From assembly GCA_016779125.1 (NCBI GenBank), contig JADHOF010000005.1, forward strand, positions 1 to 40,590: a DNA stretch of 40,590 bases, in the 5' to 3' direction. The notes under the pieces are model-generated. The model did not search any database. It was not told where the DNA came from and saw only the letters and a program-made list of their open reading frames with translations. A program made the position numbers and the translations under genes. Below, piece by piece: positions 7,926 through 16,743 of the stretch (positions are counted from its first letter, which is position 1; each line of letters opens with the position of its first letter). The DNA comes from Verrucomicrobiia bacterium (GTDB taxonomy: Bacteria > Verrucomicrobiota > Verrucomicrobiia > Limisphaerales > JAYPXF01).

Positions 7926-10850
7926 ATGAGCAACACGATCAAATCCTGCCCCCAATGCGCCGCACCTCTGCCGGCGGACGCGCCCCGGGGTCTGTGCCCA
8001 AAATGCCTGATGGAAGGCGTCCTTCGAGGCACGGAGACCGGCGCGCCGGTCACAACCCCGATTCCGAAGCCGGTCGCGCCGTCCCCCGAACAGCTGGCTC
8101 CGTTCTTTCCCAATCTCGAAATACTGGAACTGATCGGTCAGGGCGGCATGGGCTATGTTTACAAGGCACGCCAGCCGCAACTGGACCGGCTGGTCGCGTT
8201 GAAGATCCTTCCCGCCGCGCTGGCGGACGATCCCGCCTTCGCGGAGCGATTCAGCCGCGAGGGCAAACTGCTCGCGAAACTCAACCATCCGAACATTGTC
8301 ACCGTCCACGATTTCGGCGTGGCGGAATTGACGCTGCCGGCCGGCACGTCGGAAACGGTCGCCACGGGTTCTGTAGCCGCGGCCCCGTCCCCGGCCGCCC
8401 AGCCGGTCACCGCCCGGCGGTTCTTCCTGCTGATGGAGTTCATGGACGGAGTGAACCTCCGTCAGGCGATGCATGCCGGGCGCTTCACGCCGGAGCAGGC
8501 GCTGGGCGTTGTGCCGAAGGTTTGCGAGGCCTTGCAATACGCCCACGATGAAGGTGTTCTCCATCGCGACATCAAGCCGGAGAACATTCTTGTGGACGCC
8601 AAGGGCCGGGTGAAGATCGCCGATTTCGGCATCGCCAAGATGATGGGTTCGGGCGACCCCGGCGACATCGCTCTGACGGGGGCGGGTGCCACGCTCGGCA
8701 CACCGCACTACATGGCTCCCGAGCAGATCGAGCGGCCCGCTTCGGTGGATCATCGCGCGGACATCTACTCTCTCGGGGTTGTCTTCTACGAGATGCTCAC
8801 CGGTGAGCTGCCTCTCGGCCGTTTCGCGGCTCCGTCCGCCAAGGCCGCCGTCAACGCGCGCATCGACGAAATCGTGATGCGGGCTCTGGAGAAGGAGCGC
8901 GAACTCCGCCAGCAAAGCGCCACCGAAATCAAAACCCAGGTCGAGGGTGCGGGAACCCAACCGGCCGCCGCGCCCCGCGTCGGCAAGGTGTTGAAGTCGG
9001 CGCAATGTTTCACCACGACGCCCGCTCATCTTCAAACCTTCAAGGCCCGTTTCGCGCATCCTTTCACCGCGGCGGGGGACCTGATTTTGGAAAGCGATCG
9101 ACTGGTCTTCGAGAGCGGCGGCGAACGAACCCTCATCGAGCTGAAATCGATCCGGGATCTCAGTGTCGGTCATCTTGAATGGTGGTCCGCGAATGGTCGC
9201 CAGATCGCGCTGCTTTCCCTCACCTACGAGGACAAGGGCGCCGAACGGACGCTTGTGCTGCGCCCGACGGGTCCGTGGCCGGAGCCGGTCTGGGAGAGCA
9301 ACCGTCACGTCGCCGACTGGGCAAAGTCCATCCGCGAGGCCGTGCGTTCAGTTTCCAGTTCCGAACCCGCCGAAACACCCGCGAACTGTCTGCCCTTGCC
9401 GCCGGGTCCCGGCTGGATCAAGCCGGCCGTCATCGCGGCAATCCTATTCGCCCCTCTCTTTGGCTTCATGGGGGCGGAGATCGTCAGCAATGGCGAGCGG
9501 CACCAGCAGATGCCGGTGACATTGCTTGGATTCCTGATCATCGCCGGTGCCTTGATCGCCGCCTTCTCCGCGTTCCTCGGCGCGCTCGGCCTGGTCACGA
9601 CCCGATGGGCCTTGGATCGCGGCAACCTCCACGGGCTGACCACGTATTCGCGGCCTGCGGCAACGCCCGGAGCGGTTCCGTTCTCAGAGCACGGGGTCAC
9701 GACCGGTGTTCGTCTTGTTGTTTTGTACGGTGGATTCATTCTCGCCATGGTGGGATTAAGTCTCCTGCGATCCCTTCCGATTCGAAGCGATCTCACGCTC
9801 GTGATCGGAGTGTTCGTGTTCCTTCTCGTGATGTTTCAAGGCATGAAATTCCTCGGGCACGGACCGCTCAAGACCGGCACGCTGCGTCTCTTTGCCTGGT
9901 TGGCCACCCTCATGTCCCTGCCGGTCATCGCCTTCGGCCTGTTCTTCGTCTTCGCGCTCATGAACGAATCCGGCGGTTGGAATCCCGCCCCGGCCGAGGC
10001 GATCATGGTTCCCTGGATCTGGCTGGGCTGCATCGGTCTGCCATGGTCGGCCGTGCGATTGCATCGGGCGTATCGGGCCCGTGTTCAGGCCCAACCCGCC
10101 GCGCCGCCCACCGGCAACCCATGGCCGCGCCGCGTCTATTATCTGATCATCGGCCTCATCGTCGTGCCGATCGCCTTGTTTGTGATCATGCTGCTCGTTC
10201 CCTATCTCGCCTGGCGTCAATCAGCGCAGCCACACCCCACACAGGTGGGTCTGCAATCTGTTTTTGTGAATTCGAACCTCGTAGTCGCTCGTTTCGATGT
10301 CTATTCGCGAAGCGGCGGATTTTCGGTCACTCCCGAATACGAGGGAATGACTCTGGACGACAATCTGATCGCCGCCACACCCACCTTTCCCGACACGGCG
10401 TTGATCGTTCCGACACCGATCGGCAAGCGCCCACTCGTTGAAAACCGTTTCGCCGCGACCTTCTACAAGAACAGCGCGGCCCGCTACAGTGCCGCCTTCG
10501 CGTTGCCGGATGAGAACTCCGCCCGATTGGCCGCGGCCCGGATTCAGGAAACCTTCGCCGAAATGCGCCAAGGGAATCCGCAGGTGCGCGCCGAACTTTT
10601 CCTCTTCCGCCTGAATGAAAACCAACCGAACGAAACCACGGCGCGGCTCCGATTTGACGAAGCCCGCAAAATCTGGGTTGTCGGGCACGTGAATCCCCGC
10701 CATTGGCCCGCCTTCGTAAGCTCGGGACCGAAAGGGAGGGAGGCCATGGAGGCAATTCAGGAAGAGATCGAGAAGACCGCCACCGTCGAGGCTGAACGGC
10801 TTCGCGATTCCCAAGAAGCCACGAACGCGGCCCCGCGGCCGCTTCGTTGA
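7926..10850 (+). CDS. Membrane Ser/Thr protein kinase with N-terminal zinc ribbon
   Basis: CPQCAAPLPADAPRGLCPKCL ribbon; LIGQGGMGYVYKARQ; VLHRDIKPENILVD; IADFGIAKM; GTPHYMAPEQ; multiple C-terminal hydrophobic segments. Confidence 0.96.
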   Translation: MSNTIKSCPQCAAPLPADAPRGLCPKCLMEGVLRGTETGAPVTTPIPKPVAPSPEQLAPFFPNLEILELIGQGGMGYVYKARQPQLDRLVALKILPAALADDPAFAERFSREGKLLAKLNHPNIVTVHDFGVAELTLPAGTSETVATGSVAAAPSPAAQPVTARRFFLLMEFMDGVNLRQAMHAGRFTPEQALGVVPKVCEALQYAHDEGVLHRDIKPENILVDAKGRVKIADFGIAKMMGSGDPGDIALTGAGATLGTPHYMAPEQIERPASVDHRADIYSLGVVFYEMLTGELPLGRFAAPSAKAAVNARIDEIVMRALEKERELRQQSATEIKTQVEGAGTQPAAAPRVGKVLKSAQCFTTTPAHLQTFKARFAHPFTAAGDLILESDRLVFESGGERTLIELKSIRDLSVGHLEWWSANGRQIALLSLTYEDKGAERTLVLRPTGPWPEPVWESNRHVADWAKSIREAVRSVSSSEPAETPANCLPLPPGPGWIKPAVIAAILFAPLFGFMGAEIVSNGERHQQMPVTLLGFLIIAGALIAAFSAFLGALGLVTTRWALDRGNLHGLTTYSRPAATPGAVPFSEHGVTTGVRLVVLYGGFILAMVGLSLLRSLPIRSDLTLVIGVFVFLLVMFQGMKFLGHGPLKTGTLRLFAWLATLMSLPVIAFGLFFVFALMNESGGWNPAPAEAIMVPWIWLGCIGLPWSAVRLHRAYRARVQAQPAAPPTGNPWPRRVYYLIIGLIVVPIALFVIMLLVPYLAWRQSAQPHPTQVGLQSVFVNSNLVVARFDVYSRSGGFSVTPEYEGMTLDDNLIAATPTFPDTALIVPTPIGKRPLVENRFAATFYKNSAARYSAAFALPDENSARLAAARIQETFAEMRQGNPQVRAELFLFRLNENQPNETTARLRFDEARKIWVVGHVNPRHWPAFVSSGPKGREAMEAIQEEIEKTATVEAERLRDSQEATNAAPRPLR

Positions 10851-10861
10851 AACCCGCCGCC

Positions 10862-11578
10862 ATGCCCGCAAGCCCTGCCTTTGTCACCACCCGCTGGACA
10901 CGTGTCGTCGCGGCGGGCGGTTCAGGCGCGACGGCAGAGGCCGCGTTGAGCGAGCTCTGCGAGCAGTATTATCAGCCGGTCGTCTCGTTCCTCCGTTGCA
11001 CCGGAAACCCCGAAGATCAGGCCCGGGAGCTGGCCCATGAGTTCTTCGCCAAGCTCCTGGCCAATCCCGCGCTCGGCAAGGCCGATCCCGGTCGCGGTCG
11101 TTTCCGCTCCTACCTGCTCGCGGCGGTGAAGCATTTCGTCTCGGACAAGCGCGCCAAGGCCAGGGCGGCGAAGCGCGGCGGAGACCGGGAGCACGTCGAG
11201 TTGCGCCCCGCCACGGACACGTCCCCCGGGATCGATCCGCCCGACGATTCCCTTCGCTCGCCCGAGCGCGAGTTTGACCGCCAATGGGCGCTGTCATTGT
11301 TGGCGCAGGCCCTGGATCAGCTCGAGGCGGAACACGCCGCGGGCGCCAGATCCGAACTCTTCGAGACGCTGAAACCCTGGCTCACCGGCGACGCCGAATC
11401 CGTCTCCCAACGCCAGGTCGCCGAACAGCTCGGCATGAACGAAGGGGCGGTGAAGGTCGCCATCCATCGGCTTCGAAAACGCTTTCGCGAACTGGTCAAG
11501 ACCGCCGTCGCCCAAACACTTCCCGATTCCGAAAACGTCGACGAGGAACTCGGCCATCTCATCTCTGCGATGGGTTAG
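10862..11578 (+). CDS. ECF-type RNA polymerase sigma factor
   Basis: FVTTRWTRVVAAG...LCEQYYQPVVSFLRCTGNPEDQARELAHEFFAKLL (sigma2-like) and RQVAEQLGMNEGAVKVAIHRLRKRFRELV (sigma4 HTH). ATG at 10862 follows the kinase stop. Confidence 0.92.
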   Translation: MPASPAFVTTRWTRVVAAGGSGATAEAALSELCEQYYQPVVSFLRCTGNPEDQARELAHEFFAKLLANPALGKADPGRGRFRSYLLAAVKHFVSDKRAKARAAKRGGDREHVELRPATDTSPGIDPPDDSLRSPEREFDRQWALSLLAQALDQLEAEHAAGARSELFETLKPWLTGDAESVSQRQVAEQLGMNEGAVKVAIHRLRKRFRELVKTAVAQTLPDSENVDEELGHLISAMG

Positions 11579-12569
11579 CGGACTCGCGCCCCGGAGCGGA
11601 CGGCTCCATTCGCAGGGTGAAGTGTTCCCAACGACCGCGATGATGGACGACGTCGATCGGGCGGTACACGGGCACCAGCTTGCGATGCTGGACGCGCATC
11701 CGATAGGTGCCCGGTGGTGGCTGCGGAATCGAAAAGGTACCGTTCGTGTCCGTGATCGAGTAATACAAATGCGGCAACACGTTCACGTAGGTGAACATCC
11801 ACGGATGCACGTCACACTTGAAACGGAGAAAGAATTCCTCTCCTTGTAGGCGAAACGAAACTGATAAACCCGCCGGCGGCATCACCATGTTCAGGGGCTT
11901 GTTGGTCTCGTTGGTCGGTGACATATGGAGAGAGTGCAGGCCTTGATCCGCGTTGACCAAGATCAGCTCCTGGCCCGTTTGGCAGGCGTTGACGTAGGGA
12001 TGGAACACGCAAGCGCGCGCCTCGATCACGATGCCCGAGATTTCGGGTCCGTTTGAGTTCCGCTCAACGCCCTCGATCATCACCAAAACGTCCGCCAAGC
12101 CTCCGGTCGTGTTTCGGAGAAAGAGGCCCGTCGTCGGGTCTCGGTCTGGAAACCGCTCGGCAAACACGGTGGCGCAATTTGGGTCCAAGGGCAGCGGCCG
12201 TTCCGGCGGAAGATTCCCCTCAAGAATGACCCGGCCGTAGATTCCCGGAGCCGGGATCGTCACGGAAGGATTCGCTGTCCTTGGTTTCGCGCCGATGGGT
12301 TGGAGCGGACGATTCGTTACCACCACCCTCTGGAACGCTGCGGACTCTTTGAATTCGCGGCCGCCATCCTTTCCGCCATCGACAGGGACATTTTCAGTCG
12401 TTCGCTGTTTCCCCTTCTTCGATACAGGATCAAACGACGGCTTTCCGTTTCGCGCGGGAGAGGGTAGCCCCGATACTCGGTCATCTTGTTGCACATGCCG
12501 TGTGACCAGGACAAACGGTAGCATCATGGCCATGACAATCAGCGCGATGGATCGCGTTCTATTCCGCAT
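11559..12569 (-). CDS. Cupredoxin-like / carboxypeptidase-regulatory-like domain protein
   Basis: Signal-like MRNRTRSIALIVMAMMLPFVLV; FKCDVHPWMFTYVNV (Cys-His-Met); TDTNGTFSIPQPPPGTYRMRVQHRK resembles a CarboxypepD_reg-like domain. Start chosen downstream of the track start at 12677. Confidence 0.78.
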   Translation of the reverse strand: MRNRTRSIALIVMAMMLPFVLVTRHVQQDDRVSGLPSPARNGKPSFDPVSKKGKQRTTENVPVDGGKDGGREFKESAAFQRVVVTNRPLQPIGAKPRTANPSVTIPAPGIYGRVILEGNLPPERPLPLDPNCATVFAERFPDRDPTTGLFLRNTTGGLADVLVMIEGVERNSNGPEISGIVIEARACVFHPYVNACQTGQELILVNADQGLHSLHMSPTNETNKPLNMVMPPAGLSVSFRLQGEEFFLRFKCDVHPWMFTYVNVLPHLYYSITDTNGTFSIPQPPPGTYRMRVQHRKLVPVYRPIDVVHHRGRWEHFTLRMEPSAPGRESANPSQR

Positions 12570-12677
12570 AAGGGAATCGGAGCACCCCCGATTCATCCGG
12601 ACAACTGTCCCAAGGAACAGTTGCCATCCGGATCGCCGCGCAGGTCCCACGAAGGGGGAGCCTGTTCTGACGAGCAC

Positions 12678-13820
12678 TTAGCGCTTGTCCGACCCCGCCG
12701 GTGGTGCAGAAGCCTTCATCTGCCTGTCGCGCGCCTTGAGGCGCTCCTCGCGCAGGCGCATCTGGCGGGTGTTGAAGGGATCGAGATCGTCCAGGGTGAG
12801 ACCGTTCTGAATCAGGATGCCTTCCTGGATGCTGGCCTGGCTGTTCTGCCCCTGTCGGACATGGAAACCGAGCGCGGAGAAGTTCGCGGCGCGTTTCTCC
12901 CGGGGCGTGGCGATCGGGCTTTGGTAGGCGGCGTTGACGGCCTCGTAGATGTAGTTCTCGGCCAGGCTGAGATTCCCGGCGGCCTCGTGGGCCTCCGAGA
13001 TGCGACGCTTGATGAAGAAGTCGGGCATCGGATAGCGCAGCTTGCCGGACAGCGTCGTCCGTGCGCCCGCCAGCGCCTCCTCGGCCTCCGCCTCGCGACC
13101 CACGCCGCGAAGGGCGACGGCATAGTCGACCAGCAATGTGACCACGTCCTCCGGGTCGGGGCGATAGACGTCGGTGGACGAGCCGGGCAGCGAAAGGCTG
13201 TTGTTGATGACGCCGGAGGTGACCGCCGAAACGCTGGTGAAGGACCGCAAACGACCCATCTGGCGGAGACTGTCCTCAAGGATCGGAATCGCCTCGGCGG
13301 GTTTTCCGGTGAGCACCAGCAACTGCCCGAGCACCGCCTTGCAGTATCCGACCGTGACCGAATAGCGGCCGGTTTTCCATCGCGCCGTGTACTCCGCCAT
13401 GGTCATCTCCCGGGCGGCTTCCTCGAACTGATAGAGGTGCATCAAGGACTGGGCGTGAATGAACATGGCCCGGGCGGTGGAAAGGTGATTTGTGCCGTGC
13501 TTGCCCGTGGCGCTTTCGACCGCCTGTCGCAGATACGGCTCGGCATTCCACCAGAGTCCGCGCCGGGCGTGGAACTTGCCGAGGTTGATCAGCGACTCGT
13601 CGAAGTAGCGGCTCGAGGGCTCCTTCTTGATCACCTCGTGGGCCGCATTGAGCTGTTTCAGGTGGTCGTCCGCCTTACCCGATTTGGCCAGCTTCTCGGC
13701 GGCCGCGGCCAGCCTGCGATACTCGCTGGTGATCTTGCTGCCAAAGAGGCCGGCACCGGCGGGAATGGCGAGCTGGGTGGTCAAAAGTGCAATGGCGAGC
13801 GTGGATCGAATGGGTCTCAT
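12678..13820 (-). CDS. TPR-like secreted repeat protein
   Basis: 380 aa; signal-like MRPIRSTLAIALLTTQLAIPAGA; degenerate helical repeats (SLINLGKFHARRGLWWNAEPYLRQAVE, LLVDYAVALRGVGREAEAEEALAGA). Confidence 0.75.
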   Translation of the reverse strand: MRPIRSTLAIALLTTQLAIPAGAGLFGSKITSEYRRLAAAAEKLAKSGKADDHLKQLNAAHEVIKKEPSSRYFDESLINLGKFHARRGLWWNAEPYLRQAVESATGKHGTNHLSTARAMFIHAQSLMHLYQFEEAAREMTMAEYTARWKTGRYSVTVGYCKAVLGQLLVLTGKPAEAIPILEDSLRQMGRLRSFTSVSAVTSGVINNSLSLPGSSTDVYRPDPEDVVTLLVDYAVALRGVGREAEAEEALAGARTTLSGKLRYPMPDFFIKRRISEAHEAAGNLSLAENYIYEAVNAAYQSPIATPREKRAANFSALGFHVRQGQNSQASIQEGILIQNGLTLDDLDPFNTRQMRLREERLKARDRQMKASAPPAGSDKR

Positions 13821-13870
13821 AATGTGATTGAATGGGTGGATGTCGAAAGGCGGTTCACGGTGTTCCGTGC

Positions 13871-14914
13871 CTAGCGATTGAATGTGTATTCAAACAGTTT
13901 CCCGCGTTGCTCTTCGACGGTTTCGGCGAGGTTGTCAGTGCGCCCTCCAAGGCCGGCGATTTCCCGGTTCACGGCATCGCGGAGTTTCGGTTCCTTTTGC
14001 CGATCGTGGAAGGCTGAGAGATGTTGCCGCGAGGACAACCGCAGATCGAGCACATCGCGATGGGTGTCGGCGATCTCCACCGCTTTGAGGAAATGCTTTT
14101 TTGCCGAGGATTCGTAGCCTCTGTCCTCGGCGTTGTAGGCGCTTCGCCATAGAACGGGAACGAGCGAGACGTTGTTCTTGCCGAACATGCGGGTCTGCAA
14201 TTCATGGAGTTCCTCGAGGCGCTTGGACTCATAGCGTCGTTTGTCCTGACGCCGGAGCAGGTTTGCGTAGTCACTCAGGTAGCCGACAATGACATGATAA
14301 TCCTCAACCTGCGCCTTGAAGACGAAAACGAAGAGACCGGTCCAGCTGGCGACGTGCATCTGTTGCAGATTTGTGGCCGCCTCACGAAGATTCTTGGCGG
14401 CCTCTTTTTCGTCGCCGGCCGCCAGCTGTGCCGAGCCAAGACTTCCTTGAACGAAGCTGATTTGAGGATGGTAAAAGCCCATCTCGCGACCCAAGAGATC
14501 CAGCGCCTCGGTCAATTCCCGGACCGCCGGTTTGAACCGGCGCAGGCGGAAGTTGAGTGTTCCCAGGCTGTTCAGGACAATGCCACGTTCGAGGCGCGCC
14601 AGTGACGAGGCACGGACCCGGCGCGTGGCGGATTCGATGTGTCCTATCGAGGAATTTGTCCATTTCGACAGGATGCACCATTGGGCCAGATTCAATTCCG
14701 CCAGCAGGATTTCCTCGGTCTTGCCGTTCTTCACCGCAAGGGCGTTCGCCTTCTCCAAAAGATCGCCCGCCTCGTCCAGTCGGTCCGTTTCGGCCGCCGA
14801 CTTGGCCTGCTCGAACAAGCCGGCCAGATCGTCGGCGCGAGACAGGTCCCCGCCGCCGACAAAAGCCAGGGCAGCGAAAACAATCAACAGGATCCTCCGA
14901 AACGTCTTCATCAT
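13871..14914 (-). CDS. TPR-like secreted repeat protein
   Basis: 347 aa; signal-like MMKTFRRILLIVFAALAFVGGG; repeats such as AGDLLEKANALAVKNGKTEEILLAELNLAQWC and IVLNSLGTLNFRLRRFKPAVRELTEALDLLG. Confidence 0.75.
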   Translation of the reverse strand: MMKTFRRILLIVFAALAFVGGGDLSRADDLAGLFEQAKSAAETDRLDEAGDLLEKANALAVKNGKTEEILLAELNLAQWCILSKWTNSSIGHIESATRRVRASSLARLERGIVLNSLGTLNFRLRRFKPAVRELTEALDLLGREMGFYHPQISFVQGSLGSAQLAAGDEKEAAKNLREAATNLQQMHVASWTGLFVFVFKAQVEDYHVIVGYLSDYANLLRRQDKRRYESKRLEELHELQTRMFGKNNVSLVPVLWRSAYNAEDRGYESSAKKHFLKAVEIADTHRDVLDLRLSSRQHLSAFHDRQKEPKLRDAVNREIAGLGGRTDNLAETVEEQRGKLFEYTFNR

Positions 14915-14944
14915 TTCTATTCCCCGCTCAGCGAAAAACCGGTT

Positions 14945-15124
14945 CTAGTCGAAATCGGAGCAGCTCATGAAGTAGTGGCATCGGGGGCAGCGCAGCTTGC
15001 ACTTCTGGTTGATCAGCTCCGTTGAGCAACGCGGACACCAACGCCAATATTCGCCCGCCACCGGTCCGGTTCCGTCTCCGGAACCCAGCACGCATTTGTC
15101 GGGTTTTGACTCCTCTTTCTCCAT
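14945..15124 (-). CDS. 59-aa zinc-ribbon microprotein, not listed in the ORF track
   Basis: My translation of the complement: [59 protein letters not shown]. Two CPRC knuckles plus further Cys; it lies just upstream of the 14914 TPR gene on the same strand. Confidence 0.75.
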   Translation of the reverse strand: MEKEESKPDKCVLGSGDGTGPVAGEYWRWCPRCSTELINQKCKLRCPRCHYFMSCSDFD

Positions 15125-15240
15125 CGCTCACCCGCCGGCGACGCTGTCGTGGCAGAGTCGATTTGTCGAGCCCGTGTTGCCAAAATTCCTTCGATTCCAT
15201 GCTTTCAAAAACGGGCCTTCGTTTCCCATGTTCCCACACC

Positions 15241-16701
15241 ATGAATCTCATTCGAAGCTCCTGCCTTGTCGCGCTCCTGCTGGGCGCGAATCCCTGCGGC
15301 GCCGCAGAGAGGGCGCGCAACGTCCTGTTCATCGCCGCCGATGATCTCGCGGCGACGGTCGGGTGCTACGGCGATCCCATGGCCAAGACGCCGCATCTGG
15401 ATCGACTCGCCGCCGGAGGGACCGCGTTTCTCAACGCCTACAACCAGATTCCGTTGTGCAATCCCAGCCGCGCCTCGGTGATGACCGGGCTGCGTCCGGA
15501 CCGGATCAAGGTGTACGATCTGGACCGGCACTTTCGGGACGAGATTCCCGATGCGGTCACCTTGTCCCAACAGTTCAAGAATCGGGGCTGGTTCACGGCG
15601 CGGGTCGGGAAGATTTATCATTACAATGTTCCCGCGAGCATCGGCACGGACGGCTTTGACGATCCGCCCTCGTGGCAGCAAACCATCAACCCCAAGGGAC
15701 GCGACAAAACCGACGAGGCGCTGATTTTCAACGCCGAGCCGCACCGCAAGATCAGCGCCGCCCTGAGCTGGCTTGCCGCCGAGGGAACGGACGGGGAACA
15801 AACGGACGGGATGGTCGCGACCGAGGCCATCCGTCTGATGCGGGAACATCGTGACAAGCCGTTCTTCATCGCCGCCGGATTCTTCCGTCCACACACGCCC
15901 TACGTGGCACCCAAGAAATACTTCGATCTCTATCCATTGGATGAGATCCGTCTGCCCTACGCGCCGGCCGATGATCGCGCCGACATTCCGGTGGCCGCCT
16001 TCGCCCACAACTGTCCGGTGCCGAACTACGGCCTGCCGGAATCCGTGCTGCGTCAGGCAATCCAGGCCTATTATGCGAGTGTGTCTTTCATCGACGCCCA
16101 GATCGGCCGGTTGCTGGACGCGTTGGATGAACTCGGCCTGGCGGACGATACGCTGGTCGTTTTCTGGAGCGACCACGGCTATCACCTCGGCGAACACGGC
16201 GGCGCGTGGCAGAAGCGGACCCTGTTCGAGCAGGGCGCACGCGCGCCGCTTTTGATCCGTGCGCCCGGCGCTGCCGGAGCGGGCCAAAGCTGTCGCCGGA
16301 TCGTCGAGTTCATCGACATTTATCCGACCGTCACCGACTGGGCGCGCTTGCCTTCCGGGAAAGGCCTGGACGGCCGCAGTCTGATGCCGCTGCTGGAGGA
16401 CCCGACACGGGCGTGGAACGGGCTGGCCGTGACACAGATCCTCCGCCCCCAGGATGACCGTTTGGCCACGCAGGTGATGGGATGCAGCATTCGCGACGCT
16501 CGTTGGCGCTACACCGAATGGGCCGACGGCAGGTCCGGAGTCGAGCTTTACGACCACCACGCCGATCCGATGGAGTTCAACAACCTCGCGATGCGGCCGG
16601 ACAAGGAGGCACTCAAGGTCATCAAGCGCCTTCAACCTCTTTTGCGGGAACGCAGCAGCGGCAAGATCCCGACCGTCCCCGTCAATCCGTCACGTCTTTG
16701 A
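15241..16701 (+). CDS. Sulfatase (iduronate-2-sulfatase-like)
   Basis: [19 protein letters not shown] metal site; [11 protein letters not shown] formylglycine motif (Cys type); [15 protein letters not shown]. Start at ATG 15241 with signal peptide [21 protein letters not shown]. Confidence 0.95.
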   Translation: MNLIRSSCLVALLLGANPCGAAERARNVLFIAADDLAATVGCYGDPMAKTPHLDRLAAGGTAFLNAYNQIPLCNPSRASVMTGLRPDRIKVYDLDRHFRDEIPDAVTLSQQFKNRGWFTARVGKIYHYNVPASIGTDGFDDPPSWQQTINPKGRDKTDEALIFNAEPHRKISAALSWLAAEGTDGEQTDGMVATEAIRLMREHRDKPFFIAAGFFRPHTPYVAPKKYFDLYPLDEIRLPYAPADDRADIPVAAFAHNCPVPNYGLPESVLRQAIQAYYASVSFIDAQIGRLLDALDELGLADDTLVVFWSDHGYHLGEHGGAWQKRTLFEQGARAPLLIRAPGAAGAGQSCRRIVEFIDIYPTVTDWARLPSGKGLDGRSLMPLLEDPTRAWNGLAVTQILRPQDDRLATQVMGCSIRDARWRYTEWADGRSGVELYDHHADPMEFNNLAMRPDKEALKVIKRLQPLLRERSSGKIPTVPVNPSRL

Positions 16702-16743
16702 ATTGCAAAAGACCGTCACTCCCCGCATACGATTCGAAACCCC

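Noticed and set aside
7788-9308. 506-aa minus-strand ORF
   Set aside because: Antisense to the kinase gene; low-complexity shadow ORF with no family features.
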